Below are positions 39,745 to 48,699 of a DNA stretch of 64,000 nt, one piece after another. Source of the stretch: Leptospira stimsonii (GTDB lineage Bacteria > Spirochaetota > Leptospiria > Leptospirales > Leptospiraceae); the NCBI RefSeq assembly GCF_003545875.1, contig NZ_QHCS01000001.1:1251501-1315500 (forward strand), given 5' to 3'. A program made the position numbers and the translations under genes. Under the pieces are notes generated by a model that saw only the letters and a list, made by a program, of their open reading frames with translations, had not been told where the DNA came from and did not search any database. Positions within the stretch are counted from its first letter, which is position 1. Each line of letters begins with the position of its first letter.

Positions 39745-40998
39745 ATGATAAAAGAAATATTCGGATTCTTAAAAGCTCGCAGAGTTCTTATACTAAAGAT
39801 TCTTACCTGGGTTATTTTACTAACTACAACTTACAATTATATTAGAACGATCGGAAAATTCTCGATCAACTTTCCGTTAGGGGACGATTACGACGCGATC
39901 TTAAATTTCTTAAATCATTGGGATGAGAGTGATTCTAAGTTTTCCCTTTTGTTCAGTCAGCATAACGAACGCCGTCTCGTATTTTTAAGAATCGTTGCTT
40001 TGGCTTATTTTAAAATTTTCCACTCGGTGAACTTTGCACATCTGATCTGGATCGGGAATCTCTTTTTGTTTTTCACGATCGGGGTTCTTTATGTTTCCAC
40101 AAAAGATAAGAGAAAATTCTTTTTCTTTGCTCCGATTTTTCTTTGGATCCTGACCTACAGCAATTGGGAGTCCGAGACATGGGCGATGGCTTCTCTCTCT
40201 AATTTTCCGGTTTTATTTTTCGCGTTTCTTTCCTTTTTCTTTTTGAGCAAAAGGACGCTAACGAGTTTCGTTTTTTCCATTTTCTTTGCGTTTCTTTCGG
40301 TTTTTTCCCAAGGGAACGGACTAGTGGTTTTTGCGGTTGGGATTGTTTTTCTATTAAAGGATAAGATTCGTTTAGCAATCTGGATCGCCTGCGGTCTTTT
40401 GGCGATCTATATCTATTTCATACTATTCTCCTATCTCAAACCGGCTCATTCTAAATTTGAATTTTTTGCGTTTGAAAGGATGTTTTTTTTGACGAGATTA
40501 TTCTACGGGATGACCTTGCTTTCATCCGTTTTCCAGTCGAAGTTTTCTCTGGTTCTCGGAGCGGTCCCTCTCGTTTTCATTTTTTATCTCTATAAGAATT
40601 ATAAAAGAATTTCGACTCTTCTGCTTGCGATGCTTTCATTTTTACTAATTTCGTACACCTCTGTCGTTTTTACAAGAGGAGGTTTCGGGTTTGAACAGGC
40701 TTTTGTTTCGAGATATCAGGTTTATACGATTTCAATTTATGCTTTGATCTTTCTTTCCTTACTTCCCAAAATTCGAATTCGAAAACATTTGTTTTTGATT
40801 CTTCTTTTCTCCGGGTTGTTTTACTATAATTCCAATTTACTCAACGTTCATTCTCTCCAAGTCAGAAAGGATTCTATTCTTACGGATCAAAAGTGCGGAG
40901 AGGAATGTTCCACGTATTTAACCTACCCAGAACCGGAAAGGGCGAAAAATATTCTAACTCAATCCAAAACAAAAGGAGTGTTCCATAATGAAAAATGA
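39745..40998 (+). CDS. Polytopic membrane protein, possible GT-C type
   Basis: 417 residues from the ATG at 39745 (AAGAAGG upstream). About ten hydrophobic helices. The first external loop has an acidic motif (FPLGDDYDAILNFLNHW), a position where GT-C glycosyltransferases and related DUF2142/DUF2079 proteins carry catalytic acidic residues. The last 50 residues are soluble with two cysteines (KCGEECSTYL). The convergent gene at 41211-42251 has the same kind of layout. Confidence 0.65.
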   Translation: MIKEIFGFLKARRVLILKILTWVILLTTTYNYIRTIGKFSINFPLGDDYDAILNFLNHWDESDSKFSLLFSQHNERRLVFLRIVALAYFKIFHSVNFAHLIWIGNLFLFFTIGVLYVSTKDKRKFFFFAPIFLWILTYSNWESETWAMASLSNFPVLFFAFLSFFFLSKRTLTSFVFSIFFAFLSVFSQGNGLVVFAVGIVFLLKDKIRLAIWIACGLLAIYIYFILFSYLKPAHSKFEFFAFERMFFLTRLFYGMTLLSSVFQSKFSLVLGAVPLVFIFYLYKNYKRISTLLLAMLSFLLISYTSVVFTRGGFGFEQAFVSRYQVYTISIYALIFLSLLPKIRIRKHLFLILLFSGLFYYNSNLLNVHSLQVRKDSILTDQKCGEECSTYLTYPEPERAKNILTQSKTKGVFHNEK

Positions 40999-41210
40999 AT
41001 ATTCGCGTATTCTTGCGTAGCTTAAATCTACTTGAGTTGGAGTAGAATTCCATTTTCAAATTTGGCTCCGTGGTTCGGTACTTCTTTTAAGCATTGCCTT
41101 TTTTACTTCGAGCGACTCGCTGGTTCATAAAAAAAGTAGTCTTTTTAGATTGGTTTTTATGAATCGGCACTGTAATGACTTCCTTTTCTTAATATTATTT
41201 TGCAAAAGCT

Positions 41211-42251
41211 TCAAGGTAGAAGTAAATTGATGCCACCCGCTTCGACAAAATACCGAGGAACAAGAATCAAAATGAACATGGAAAATAGGATCAGAATGAA
41301 GTAATACTTTAGATTCTTCTGGAAAAATTCTTCTTCCTTTCGAAAGGACAAAAGCCAGAGAAAAATCCAAGAAGGATAGAAGAGGTGGACGAAGACCCTC
41401 GTAGTATCATATGTAAAAAACGTAATGACTAAAGAGATTCCGAATGGAATCAAAATCAGAAACTTCTTTCGATAGAATCTCTCCACAAAAAAGACAAGAT
41501 TCCCAAAGAAAAAAGAGAATAGGGCCCGGTGAGGAACGGTCGTGTTGATCTCGATCCATTTGGAAAATGATTCGTTCTTGATCGTAGAAAAACGAGAATC
41601 TTCAAATGGAATTCCTTTGAAGTAAAAGAAGAGTAGAGAAAGAATACGTGCGATCACCAGCGTCCCAGCGATCAGCCCGATCGTCCGGACTTCGATCCTT
41701 TTTTCGACGATCCCCTGGACCAAGACCAACATACAGACGATGATACTGAACTGATAAAAATGATTCCATGCGCCTAACAAAAGAACAACGAACAAGGCTC
41801 CGAACCAGACCCGATTCTTAGAAACCCGATCCAGAAGAATCAAACTCGCCGCCGAAAAGAAATACGTTAAGTGATCCGGAAATCCGATCCAAACCTTCTG
41901 AATCAAAATGAGCGGTGAAAACAAAACGAAAAGCCCGATAAACACACCGGCGAGCCAACCGAACTCAAAAGCAAAATAAAAAACCAACAGTAGTGTCGCC
42001 CCGATCTGAATATCGTTGCAAAGCCGGGCAAACTGTGCCGGCGTCAAGTCGGCATTGAGTTTGTATAACAGATATGGGAAGAGAAATGAATCGGACTGAT
42101 ACTTAGACGAAAGATCGGATTTCGAAAGCCAATAAAACCCCGTGTTGTAAACCCTCGCTTCTTCCTTGGACTGATACAAATAGGACGCGCCTTCTCTCAA
42201 AACAAAGTAGAAGGCGAATAGCAGGAGCAAACTCGGGATAACTTTTTTCAC
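41211..42251 (-). CDS. Polytopic membrane protein, possible GT-C type
   Basis: 346 residues, eight to nine hydrophobic helices. The first loop (YNTGFYWLSKSDLSSKYQSDSFLFPYLLYKLNADLTP) is typical in position and length for large membrane glycosyltransferase-like proteins, but no catalytic motif is certain. Function unknown. Confidence 0.6.
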   Translation of the reverse strand: MKKVIPSLLLLFAFYFVLREGASYLYQSKEEARVYNTGFYWLSKSDLSSKYQSDSFLFPYLLYKLNADLTPAQFARLCNDIQIGATLLLVFYFAFEFGWLAGVFIGLFVLFSPLILIQKVWIGFPDHLTYFFSAASLILLDRVSKNRVWFGALFVVLLLGAWNHFYQFSIIVCMLVLVQGIVEKRIEVRTIGLIAGTLVIARILSLLFFYFKGIPFEDSRFSTIKNESFSKWIEINTTVPHRALFSFFFGNLVFFVERFYRKKFLILIPFGISLVITFFTYDTTRVFVHLFYPSWIFLWLLSFRKEEEFFQKNLKYYFILILFSMFILILVPRYFVEAGGINLLLP

Positions 42252-42301
42252 GATAGGGAATGTGTAGAAGAGATTCGTCGGGGTGTCAAGGAATTGGGGG
42301 A

Positions 42302-42497
42302 AGGGAATTTAGCTCTATATGACTTGGGCAAATTTCTTTTATACTTCGTTGCCTAACAGAGCTTATCAGCTTCCTCATCAAATGAGGGTTTAGGTTTTTC
42401 CACTGAACCTCTTACGAGTTTGCTCAAGTCTTTCCCCGAGCTGGGTCTCATCCACTTGGATTACTTTCAAGTGCGCTTTTTCTTCTTCTGCCCTCAT
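42302..42497 (-). pseudogene. IS256-family (mutator) transposase N-terminal remnant
   Basis: From ATG 42497, with AAGGAG upstream, the frame reads MRAEEEKAHLKVIQVDETQL then GERLEQ. A one-base shift then gives LVRGSVEKPKPSFDEEADKL followed by C, a stop, and ATKYKRN...YRA. This matches the start of IS256-type transposases (VRGSVEETLNALLDAEADxLC, then xAxKYxRxxxRxxYRAG). The frameshift, the stop and the missing catalytic part show a dead remnant. It marks past transposition beside the RHS array. Confidence 0.7.
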
Positions 42498-42598
42498 TGG
42501 GGGGTTCTCCTTTTTTCTTGAATTTGCTTGTCACAAACTCAATCGGCAAGGAAAGCCTTCTCTTTAATTTGTAAATGTGCGAAATTTTTAGGACGTTA

Positions 42599-42656
42599 TC
42601 GAATCTACGCTGATTTTTTTTATTTAATCTTTTGCGTTGACGAGTTAGGTTTGCGT
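42599..42656 (-). pseudogene. Third RHS fragment (about 58 bases)
   Basis: This stretch repeats the RHS-coding sequence seen at 44511-44567 and 46449-46500 (the part coding for LTRQ...TKRISV) and abuts stem-loop repeat copy A exactly as the longer cassette abuts copy B. It lacks everything downstream. Confidence 0.65.
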
Positions 42657-42660
42657 TTTA

Positions 42661-42860
42661 TTGGGGCGTTTCCTTCGCTTGCGCTCGGACCGGGCTCTTT
42701 GCTTCGGTCAAAGTTATTGAGGATTTTTCGGAAAGAGTCGTGTTCTTCTTTGGTAGCAATAACTTGACCCCGCATCGATCCCTAACGCGGAGTGAGGATC
42801 AAGATATTTCTTTTCTTCTTTTAGATTTCTCTTATACGAGGAAAATTGTTTTCAATGAGC
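42661..42860. repeat. Covarying stem-loop repeat, copy A, with flanking homology
   Basis: About 200 bases nearly identical to copy B, offset 1910 bases. The stem is GGTCAAAGTTATTG (42706-42719, one extra A) and CAATAACTTGACC (42757-42769). Confidence 0.8.
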
Positions 42861-42888
42861 GTCGTTTGCGAATTTAGTTTTGGTGAGA

Positions 42889-43236
42889 TTAGGGTTCAGG
42901 ATCTTCAATAAGACTGCCAATTATAATAAATTTAGAATGATTTTTTAATGCTGGTTCATTCATATCTTCGTATTCTTTAGTAAGAAGTAGTCCTACATTT
43001 ATCGTCCAATCCAAGCCATTTGTATCATTAATAAAATGATCATTTTTTCTGTATCGCGATGATAAAACTAAAATATCTCCGCCTACATTTTCAAAATTTA
43101 AGATATAATTAGTCTGAAAAAGTACACAGTTATTATCAATAATCTTTAATATTTCTCCTTTAATTATATTTTTTCCGTCAGGCCCCACAAAATCCCACGG
43201 TTCTGCGACTGAGATGTAATACTTTTTTTCCTTCAT
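42889..43236 (-). CDS. Putative immunity protein of RHS cassette 2
   Basis: 115 residues, acidic, no signal peptide. It starts four bases after the stop of the toxin-bearing RHS tip (43241), the usual place for a cognate immunity gene. No known immunity family recognised. Its low GC content compared with the RHS core fits the mosaic nature of toxin/immunity modules. Confidence 0.6.
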   Translation of the reverse strand: MKEKKYYISVAEPWDFVGPDGKNIIKGEILKIIDNNCVLFQTNYILNFENVGGDILVLSSRYRKNDHFINDTNGLDWTINVGLLLTKEYEDMNEPALKNHSKFIIIGSLIEDPEP

Positions 43237-43240
43237 GATT

Positions 43241-43972
43241 TTACTTTAGCGGTTGAGAGTTGATAAATTTAACTTTCACGGGATCGGTTGTCATAAATTC
43301 TGATCCTTTACCCGGTTGTCCATAGTCGGGATCTACTTTTGTGCTATATTTTCTATATTTCGGATCATTGAGAATTTCAAATTCAACTCTATGAGTAGGT
43401 TTTTTTTCTAATGAAAGTCTTTCCTGTGCTTTTGCTCCAGACTTGTATAGGTCCTTTGTAAAATATGTCTTCCCGGGATTTCCTCCTCTTAACATTCCCG
43501 TATCTTTAATAGCCTGAATTTCCCCTTCCGTTACATAACGATAGCCCGATGTTGTCGAAGTGTTTTTTATATTAAATGGTGAGATGCTTTCTTGATTTCT
43601 TATCCCGGAATTCCCTCCATGTGTCGCCCCACTTTTGCTACCTGTTCCAACAAAATTGTTTATATCATTTTTATTAAGCGGATCAAGACCAGCTTTCCCC
43701 ATCTCCTTTGCATCATTTGGAGTTACAGATGTGCTTCGCGGTTTGTCAGGAAGACTTGGCTTATCTTTATTGGAGCCTAATAAATTTGCCAAGAGGCCCG
43801 TTGCAGCGGCTCCAAGCCCACCTGAATATCCATTACCTGAATTTGAAGAATTTGGCTTTGCAACGGAGCCACCACCAGAACCACCTAATTCAAGTTGAGT
43901 CTGACATGGAACTTTGGAAAGGGTGCTACAATGCCCGGTCGGATCCTTCGCCCCGATCGGATTTCCCTTCAC
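43241..43972 (-). CDS. RHS cassette 2: end of core and C-terminal toxin domain
   Basis: 243 residues from a GTG, in frame with the RHS fragment upstream but separated from it by a TAG codon. The start (VKGNPIGAKDPTGHC) is the end of the RHS core. After a Gly/Ser-rich linker, the last 100 residues form a candidate toxin: SGYRYVTEGEIQAIKDTGMLRGGNPGKTYFTKDLY ... ERLSLEKKPTHRVEFEI. This resembles TreTu-type, ADP-ribosyltransferase-like toxin domains of polymorphic toxins in layout; the catalytic residues are not certain. Probably expressed only by recombination into an intact RHS gene or by stop read-through. Confidence 0.6.
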   Translation of the reverse strand: MKGNPIGAKDPTGHCSTLSKVPCQTQLELGGSGGGSVAKPNSSNSGNGYSGGLGAAATGLLANLLGSNKDKPSLPDKPRSTSVTPNDAKEMGKAGLDPLNKNDINNFVGTGSKSGATHGGNSGIRNQESISPFNIKNTSTTSGYRYVTEGEIQAIKDTGMLRGGNPGKTYFTKDLYKSGAKAQERLSLEKKPTHRVEFEILNDPKYRKYSTKVDPDYGQPGKGSEFMTTDPVKVKFINSQPLK

Positions 43973-43987
43973 ATACGAGAATCGGTT

Positions 43988-44567
43988 CTAGCCCTGCGTA
44001 TCCGACTCGCCGTCGATGATCGTATCCGCGCTGGTAAATCTCGCGATTCCCGGATCGTAGTAACGAGCGTTGTAAAAGTAAAACCCGGACTCGCGATCCA
44101 ACTCTTGCGAATTGTATTTCGGAGCGAAGTTCGTATCTCCCTTGTGAACGAAGGTATCTCCGTAAGGAAGATACTGCATTCTGGAAAGAGTATTTCCTTC
44201 GTCGTCTAACACATGCGATACGGAGTCGACTTGGTCTGTGAGGAAGTAGGCGAGCGCTCCTGCTTCGTTTAATGCGGCGATCCGAACTCCGTTCAAGTAG
44301 ACGTTGTTCACGGATGTGACTACATTCTCGCTTTCGATGTATTCGAGTCCGTAAAACTTGCTTGGATAAAGAATTTCTACGTTTGTGAACTGATTATTCT
44401 TTGGTTCAAGTGCGGATCTTCGAACACGAAAGCCGCCTTCATCATACCAATAAGGACCGAGGATCGCGTTGTTTGCGTCTTGGATTTGAACGATTCTGTC
44501 TTGAGAATCTACGCTGATTCTTTTTGTTAAATCTTTTGCGTTGACGAGTTAGGTTTCCGTTTGCGTT
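43988..44567 (-). pseudogene. RHS cassette 2: truncated core interrupted by a stop codon
   Basis: The frame reads through the RHS-associated core (PYGDTFVHKGDTNF, YNSQELDRESGFYFYNARYYDPGIARFTSADTI) and ends at TAG (43988-43990), where the sister copy at 45128-47212 has TGG (Trp). The copy is about 96 percent identical by eye to 45925-46505. Its 5' edge lacks 8 bases relative to the sister copy (near 44545) and has no start codon. Confidence 0.75.
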
Positions 44568-44570
44568 TTA

Positions 44571-44785
44571 TTGGGGTGTTTCCTTCGCTTGCGCTCGGAC
44601 CGGGCTCTTTGCTTCGGTCAAGTTATTGAGGATTTTTCGGAAAGAGTCGTGTTCTGCTTTGATGGCAATAACTTGACCCCGCATCGATCCCTAACGCGTT
44701 GTCGAGGATTCAGATATTTCTTTTCTTCTTTCGGATTTCTCTTATTTGAGGAAAATTGTTTTCAAGGAACCTTTTTAGTTTTCGT
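44571..44785. repeat. Covarying stem-loop repeat, copy B, with flanking homology
   Basis: Perfect 13-base arms GGTCAAGTTATTG (44616-44628) and CAATAACTTGACC (44666-44678) around a 37-base loop, within about 210 bases repeated at 42661-42860. It sits between immunity gene 1 and RHS cassette 2. Confidence 0.8.
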
Positions 44786-44801
44786 GATCCTCAGGTTAAA
44801 T

Positions 44802-45131
44802 TTAAGGAACAATGATGGCACCAATAATTTCTGTATTATCGCTTATTAAATAGATAATACAAATTGCATCTTTATTTTTAAAGATGTAGTTAGTAATTTG
44901 CTCATTTGGATGTAATTTTTCTAAATTGTTAAGGAGATTCTCTATTCCAGCTATGTGGCGAGCATGCCGCGATCTTATTTTTAGCTCAGCGATTAACTCT
45001 TTAGCTTTATAGGTTCCACTTTCACTACTAAGTAACTTTGTATCTATATTACTAGTAAAATTTAGAATTTCGTTTTTCCAATTTATTTCGATTTTTGAAT
45101 CAAAAATTAGAGAATTAATAAATGTCTTCAC
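44802..45131 (-). CDS. Putative immunity protein of RHS cassette 1
   Basis: 109 residues; its ATG overlaps the stop of the toxin gene by four bases (45128-45131), so production is coupled. The protein is helical in the first half with a C-terminal beta segment (DAICIIYLISDNTEIIGAIIV). No family recognised; function inferred from position. Confidence 0.6.
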   Translation of the reverse strand: MKTFINSLIFDSKIEINWKNEILNFTSNIDTKLLSSESGTYKAKELIAELKIRSRHARHIAGIENLLNNLEKLHPNEQITNYIFKNKDAICIIYLISDNTEIIGAIIVP

Positions 45132-47212
45132 GGTCTTAATACATCAGCTCCAGATCTCGTACCTTTAAGTAATCGTTCTGATTCACTAAATTTGTCAGGA
45201 GAACTTTCCCACTTCCATGTAGCTCCTTTTTCAGGTGCACCTTTCTCTACCCGTAAAATTACTCCGCCTTTACCGCTTTTTAAAGCATGTTCTTTTGCAA
45301 CGTTAATATCGTCGGTCCAAGATGTATATGGACTTTTTGCAGAATATCCGCCGCCATTATGCATCTCTGTCGTAATTGATCCTTGACTATTACCTGGAAC
45401 TATATTTCCTTTCTTTGCAGCGTTCAGTGCAGGATGCTTTGCGTGAACACCTCTATAGAGATATTGATTTGGATTGGTGGTTATGGGTGATTTATAGACA
45501 GAGCTCGCAGTTCCGAGATTTCCTCTAAGGCCTGTAGTCCCCATCCCAACCATTGTTGATCCTAAAACTAGACCAAAATTTCTTAGTTCTGCTACCTTAG
45601 GATTGTCTCCGCCTAATTTTTCATTTAATTTCTCGCTACCTTCTTTAATCCCAGGGATTTTTCCTGCGGCTTTCATAGCTAAAGAAATGCCCACACTTGT
45701 AGGTGTTCCTTTTGCTAATCCGTTAACAACGGTTGCTGTTTTTAGGAATGAGCTATTGTTCTGATAATTGATTCGGTTGTTAACGTCTTGATGTGTTGCT
45801 TTGTCGGCTTGAACAGAAGCATTTGAACAAGTAGCGGCAAAGAAACTTCTCATTCCTTGAGTTAAACAATGCCCGCTTGGATCCTTCGCCCCAATCGGAT
45901 TACCCTTTACATACGAGAACCGGTTCCAGCCCTGCGTATCCGACTCGCCGTCGATGATCGTATCCGCGCTGGTAAATCTCGCGATTCCCGGATCGTAGTA
46001 ACGAGCGTTGTAAAAGTAAAATCCGGACTCGCGATCCAACTCTTGCGAATTGTATTTCGGAGCGAAGTTCGTGTCTCCCTTGTGAACGAAGGTATCTCCG
46101 TAAGGGAGATACTGCATTCTGGAAAGAGTATTTCCTTCGTCGTCTAACACGTGTGAAACGGAGTCGACTTGGTCCGTGAGAAAGTAGGCGAGTGCGCCTG
46201 CTTCGTTTAACGCGGCGATCCGAACACCGTTCAAGTAGACGTTGTTTACGGATGTAATCACGTTCTCGCTTTCGATGTATTCAAGTCCGTAAAACTTGCT
46301 TGGATAAAGAATTTCTACGTTTGTGAACTGATTGTTCTTCGGTTCGAGTGCGGATCTTCGAACACGAAAGCCGCCTTCATCATACCAATAAGGACCGAGG
46401 ATCGCGTTGTTTGCGTCTTGGATTTGAACGATTCTGTCTTGAGAATCTACGCTGATTCTTTTTGTAAGATCTTTTGCGTTGTCGCGCTGACGAGTTAGGT
46501 TTCCGTTCGCGTCGTACTGTAAAGTAAACGTATCGGTTCCGGTTTTGGAAGAATCGATATTCGTGACTTGGTGGTTCGTGTATTGATACGTCCATTCGTC
46601 CTGGATCGCACCGTTTGCTGGATCGTGAATCCGTTTCGCGATTAGGTTTCCATTCTTCGCATAAGAATAACTTTGTTGAAAACTTTTGTTGAGATTATCA
46701 GCGGTTTCGACGTAGTTTCCGATTGCGTTTGTTAAGCGACCGATTCCATCGTAGTCGTAATCGTATTGCGAGTTGAACTCGCCCGTTGCGTTTGTGATTC
46801 CGACGATATCGTTCTTATTGTTAAACGAATAGACCGCGTCTTGAAGGACTTTTGTAGAGCCGCCCACGTCTCCGGAAGAATGGATTCTTACCATTCTCCC
46901 TTTTATGTCATAGGTATAAGTCGTCTCGATTCCGTTCCCGAGTTCAAATCCTGCGGTTTGTCCGAACTCGTTGTAAGTGATATTTTCTACGATGTCCTTG
47001 TTGCAAAAGCCCGGAAGAATTCCGTTGGTATTGACTTGAACGGAAATTCGCGTGATATATCCTGCGGTCCCATACTCGTAACAAGCGCGCATTCTTCCGT
47101 GAGAAATCGGATGTTCGGGATAATCGATGCGGCTTACGCGGCCGAACAAATCGTATTTTGTTTCCGTTATATACGGGCCTTGCGTTTCGCTCTCGGAAGA
47201 GCTTATTTTCAA
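45128..47212 (-). CDS. RHS-family polymorphic toxin, 5'-truncated (cassette 1)
   Basis: 694 residues from a TTG with no ribosome site; an in-frame TGA is 57 bases upstream, so the usual long N-terminal part is missing. RHS/YD repeats are abundant (TKYDLFGRVSRIDYPEH, YSYAKNGNLIAKRIHDPA, LQYDANGNLTRQRD), followed by the core with PYGDTFVHKG, YNARYYDPGIARFTSADTI and GNPIGAKDPSGHC. The C-terminal 230 residues are unlike the core. Their end (YLYRGVHAKHPAL, PYTSWTDDINVAKEHA, GVILRV, SESERLLKG) follows the R-S-E order of ADP-ribosyltransferase toxins. An overlapping immunity gene follows. Confidence 0.8.
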   Translation of the reverse strand: MKISSSESETQGPYITETKYDLFGRVSRIDYPEHPISHGRMRACYEYGTAGYITRISVQVNTNGILPGFCNKDIVENITYNEFGQTAGFELGNGIETTYTYDIKGRMVRIHSSGDVGGSTKVLQDAVYSFNNKNDIVGITNATGEFNSQYDYDYDGIGRLTNAIGNYVETADNLNKSFQQSYSYAKNGNLIAKRIHDPANGAIQDEWTYQYTNHQVTNIDSSKTGTDTFTLQYDANGNLTRQRDNAKDLTKRISVDSQDRIVQIQDANNAILGPYWYDEGGFRVRRSALEPKNNQFTNVEILYPSKFYGLEYIESENVITSVNNVYLNGVRIAALNEAGALAYFLTDQVDSVSHVLDDEGNTLSRMQYLPYGDTFVHKGDTNFAPKYNSQELDRESGFYFYNARYYDPGIARFTSADTIIDGESDTQGWNRFSYVKGNPIGAKDPSGHCLTQGMRSFFAATCSNASVQADKATHQDVNNRINYQNNSSFLKTATVVNGLAKGTPTSVGISLAMKAAGKIPGIKEGSEKLNEKLGGDNPKVAELRNFGLVLGSTMVGMGTTGLRGNLGTASSVYKSPITTNPNQYLYRGVHAKHPALNAAKKGNIVPGNSQGSITTEMHNGGGYSAKSPYTSWTDDINVAKEHALKSGKGGVILRVEKGAPEKGATWKWESSPDKFSESERLLKGTRSGADVLRP

Positions 47213-47280
47213 AGTTTTTTTTGAATTCCCGAAGACTTTTGTTTTTTGGAGGATAAAGTTCGCGGGAATTCAAATTACGC

Positions 47281-48393
47281 TTAGGATTTTTTCTGCGTAT
47301 CGTCTTTGAGCGGCAAAAGCAATCCCTTCAGTTGATCGATGAGTTGAATCCCGCCGGTCAAGGTAATTTGGCTGATTTTCTCGCTGATTCTTTCCACATA
47401 TTCCAACTCTTTTAGTTTATAAAGCGTCGCATTTTCTTCCATAAGTTTCGCGGTGTTCAACAAACTTCTTGTGGAAGCCGTTTCTTCCCTTCTCATGATC
47501 ACGTTTGCTTGGGCTTTTTTCTCGGCGATCAGAACTTGATTCAGGATTTCTTTGATTTCTCCCGGAAGAATTACGTCCTTGACTCCACCAAAGAGAATCT
47601 CTAATCCCATTGAAGGCATCGAAGTTTTGATCTTCTCCGTTACGTAAGAACCGATTTCCTCTTTTTTAGAAAGAATTTCGTCTAACGTTAAAGAGCCGAT
47701 ATATTCTCTTAAAACCAATTGTAAATGGATGTAGAGTTGCGATACGTAGTCCTTTATTTCGACGAGGCACTGAATCGGGTCGGTGATCTTATATTGACAA
47801 ACGAAGTTGAGTCGAAGAGGAATCTTATCCTTCGACATGATTTCCTGACCGGTGATCTCCGTTTGAAGTTGTCTAAGATCCGCTTTTATCACCGAAATCG
47901 ATTTTGTCCCTTTCCAATAAAAATAATTTCCCGGCTCTAGGAGCTTAACAAAAGCGTTTTCGATGAACAGAAGACCTTTTTCATACGATTCCACGCCGTA
48001 GGAAGATACGAGATCTTTGACTTCCGGTTTCATTAGAATGGAACGTTCTATCTCTTCCGATACGAACGGGTCGTCGAGATTGATCTTGATAAAGGATCTG
48101 GCCTTGATTCCTTTCCAAAACGCATGAATTCCGGTCTTTAGTACGGATTTGAATTTGTCTTCCTCGAAATGAATTGCGATCTCGTTATCCTTGAGGTCGA
48201 TGATTTCCAATTCTTTCATAAGAATCGGATCGTTTCGTAAAAAGGAAAAATCAATTCTGGAAACGAAAGGATTTAGGACCTGGTGAATCTCGATGTTTCC
48301 GCCTAATAGCGAAAAATAATTTCCGGGCGGGAGAAATTTTACGTATTCCCCCTCTTTGAACAAAAGGCCTCTTTGATCTTTTCTTATTTTCAT
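47281..48393 (-). CDS. Slipin (SPFH/stomatin-like) protein
   Basis: 370 residues from the ATG at 48393, with GAGG upstream. An N-terminal half of beta-rich repeats (RGLLFKEGEYVKFLPPGNYF, then KGLLFIENAFVKLLEPGNYFYWKG) precedes an SPFH domain (QTEITGQEIMSKDKIPLRLNFVCQYKITDP, then LREYIGSLTLDEILSKKEEIG) and a coiled coil with IAEKKAQANVIMRREETASTR. No clear membrane helix, unlike typical stomatins. Slipins organise membrane microdomains. The RHS array starts right after its stop. Confidence 0.85.
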   Translation of the reverse strand: MKIRKDQRGLLFKEGEYVKFLPPGNYFSLLGGNIEIHQVLNPFVSRIDFSFLRNDPILMKELEIIDLKDNEIAIHFEEDKFKSVLKTGIHAFWKGIKARSFIKINLDDPFVSEEIERSILMKPEVKDLVSSYGVESYEKGLLFIENAFVKLLEPGNYFYWKGTKSISVIKADLRQLQTEITGQEIMSKDKIPLRLNFVCQYKITDPIQCLVEIKDYVSQLYIHLQLVLREYIGSLTLDEILSKKEEIGSYVTEKIKTSMPSMGLEILFGGVKDVILPGEIKEILNQVLIAEKKAQANVIMRREETASTRSLLNTAKLMEENATLYKLKELEYVERISEKISQITLTGGIQLIDQLKGLLLPLKDDTQKKS

Positions 48394-48660
48394 ACGAACC
48401 TCGATTGAATTACTATAATGACGACTAACGTGAATTCTAAAATCAACCTTAGGCATCCGCAAAAGAATAAAAGGAATCCATCCCACGTCGGCGGGGAACC
48501 ATTTTAGAATCGTCGCATCGAATCGAATTCAACTTCCTTCTTTTCTCTCGAAAAAGGAGAAGCAGGTTCGAAACGAATTCTCGATTCGGTATCCATCGTT
48601 CCGCAAGGCAAACATTGGATTGCTTTCGAACAAATCCGAAAGCCGGACGCCTTTTATCCT

Positions 48661-48699
48661 TTTTTTTGTTTCGGTCTTTTTGCGAAGAGACCAACTTCT
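48661..48699 (-). other. 3' flank of the permuted tRNA with hairpin
   Basis: Directly after the 5' half of the tRNA the minus strand reads AGAAGT, then TGGTCTCT, which can pair with AGAGTCACCA upstream of the 3' half (bulge TC). The same bases can instead form a local hairpin TTGGTCT/AGACCGA (one G-U) followed by an A-rich tract. These alternatives may matter for processing or termination. Confidence 0.5.

Noticed and set aside
42889..47212. Prophage or CRISPR array
   Set aside because: The repeats are RHS core and stem-loop units of 1.9 kb, not short regular repeats, and no phage structural gene is present.
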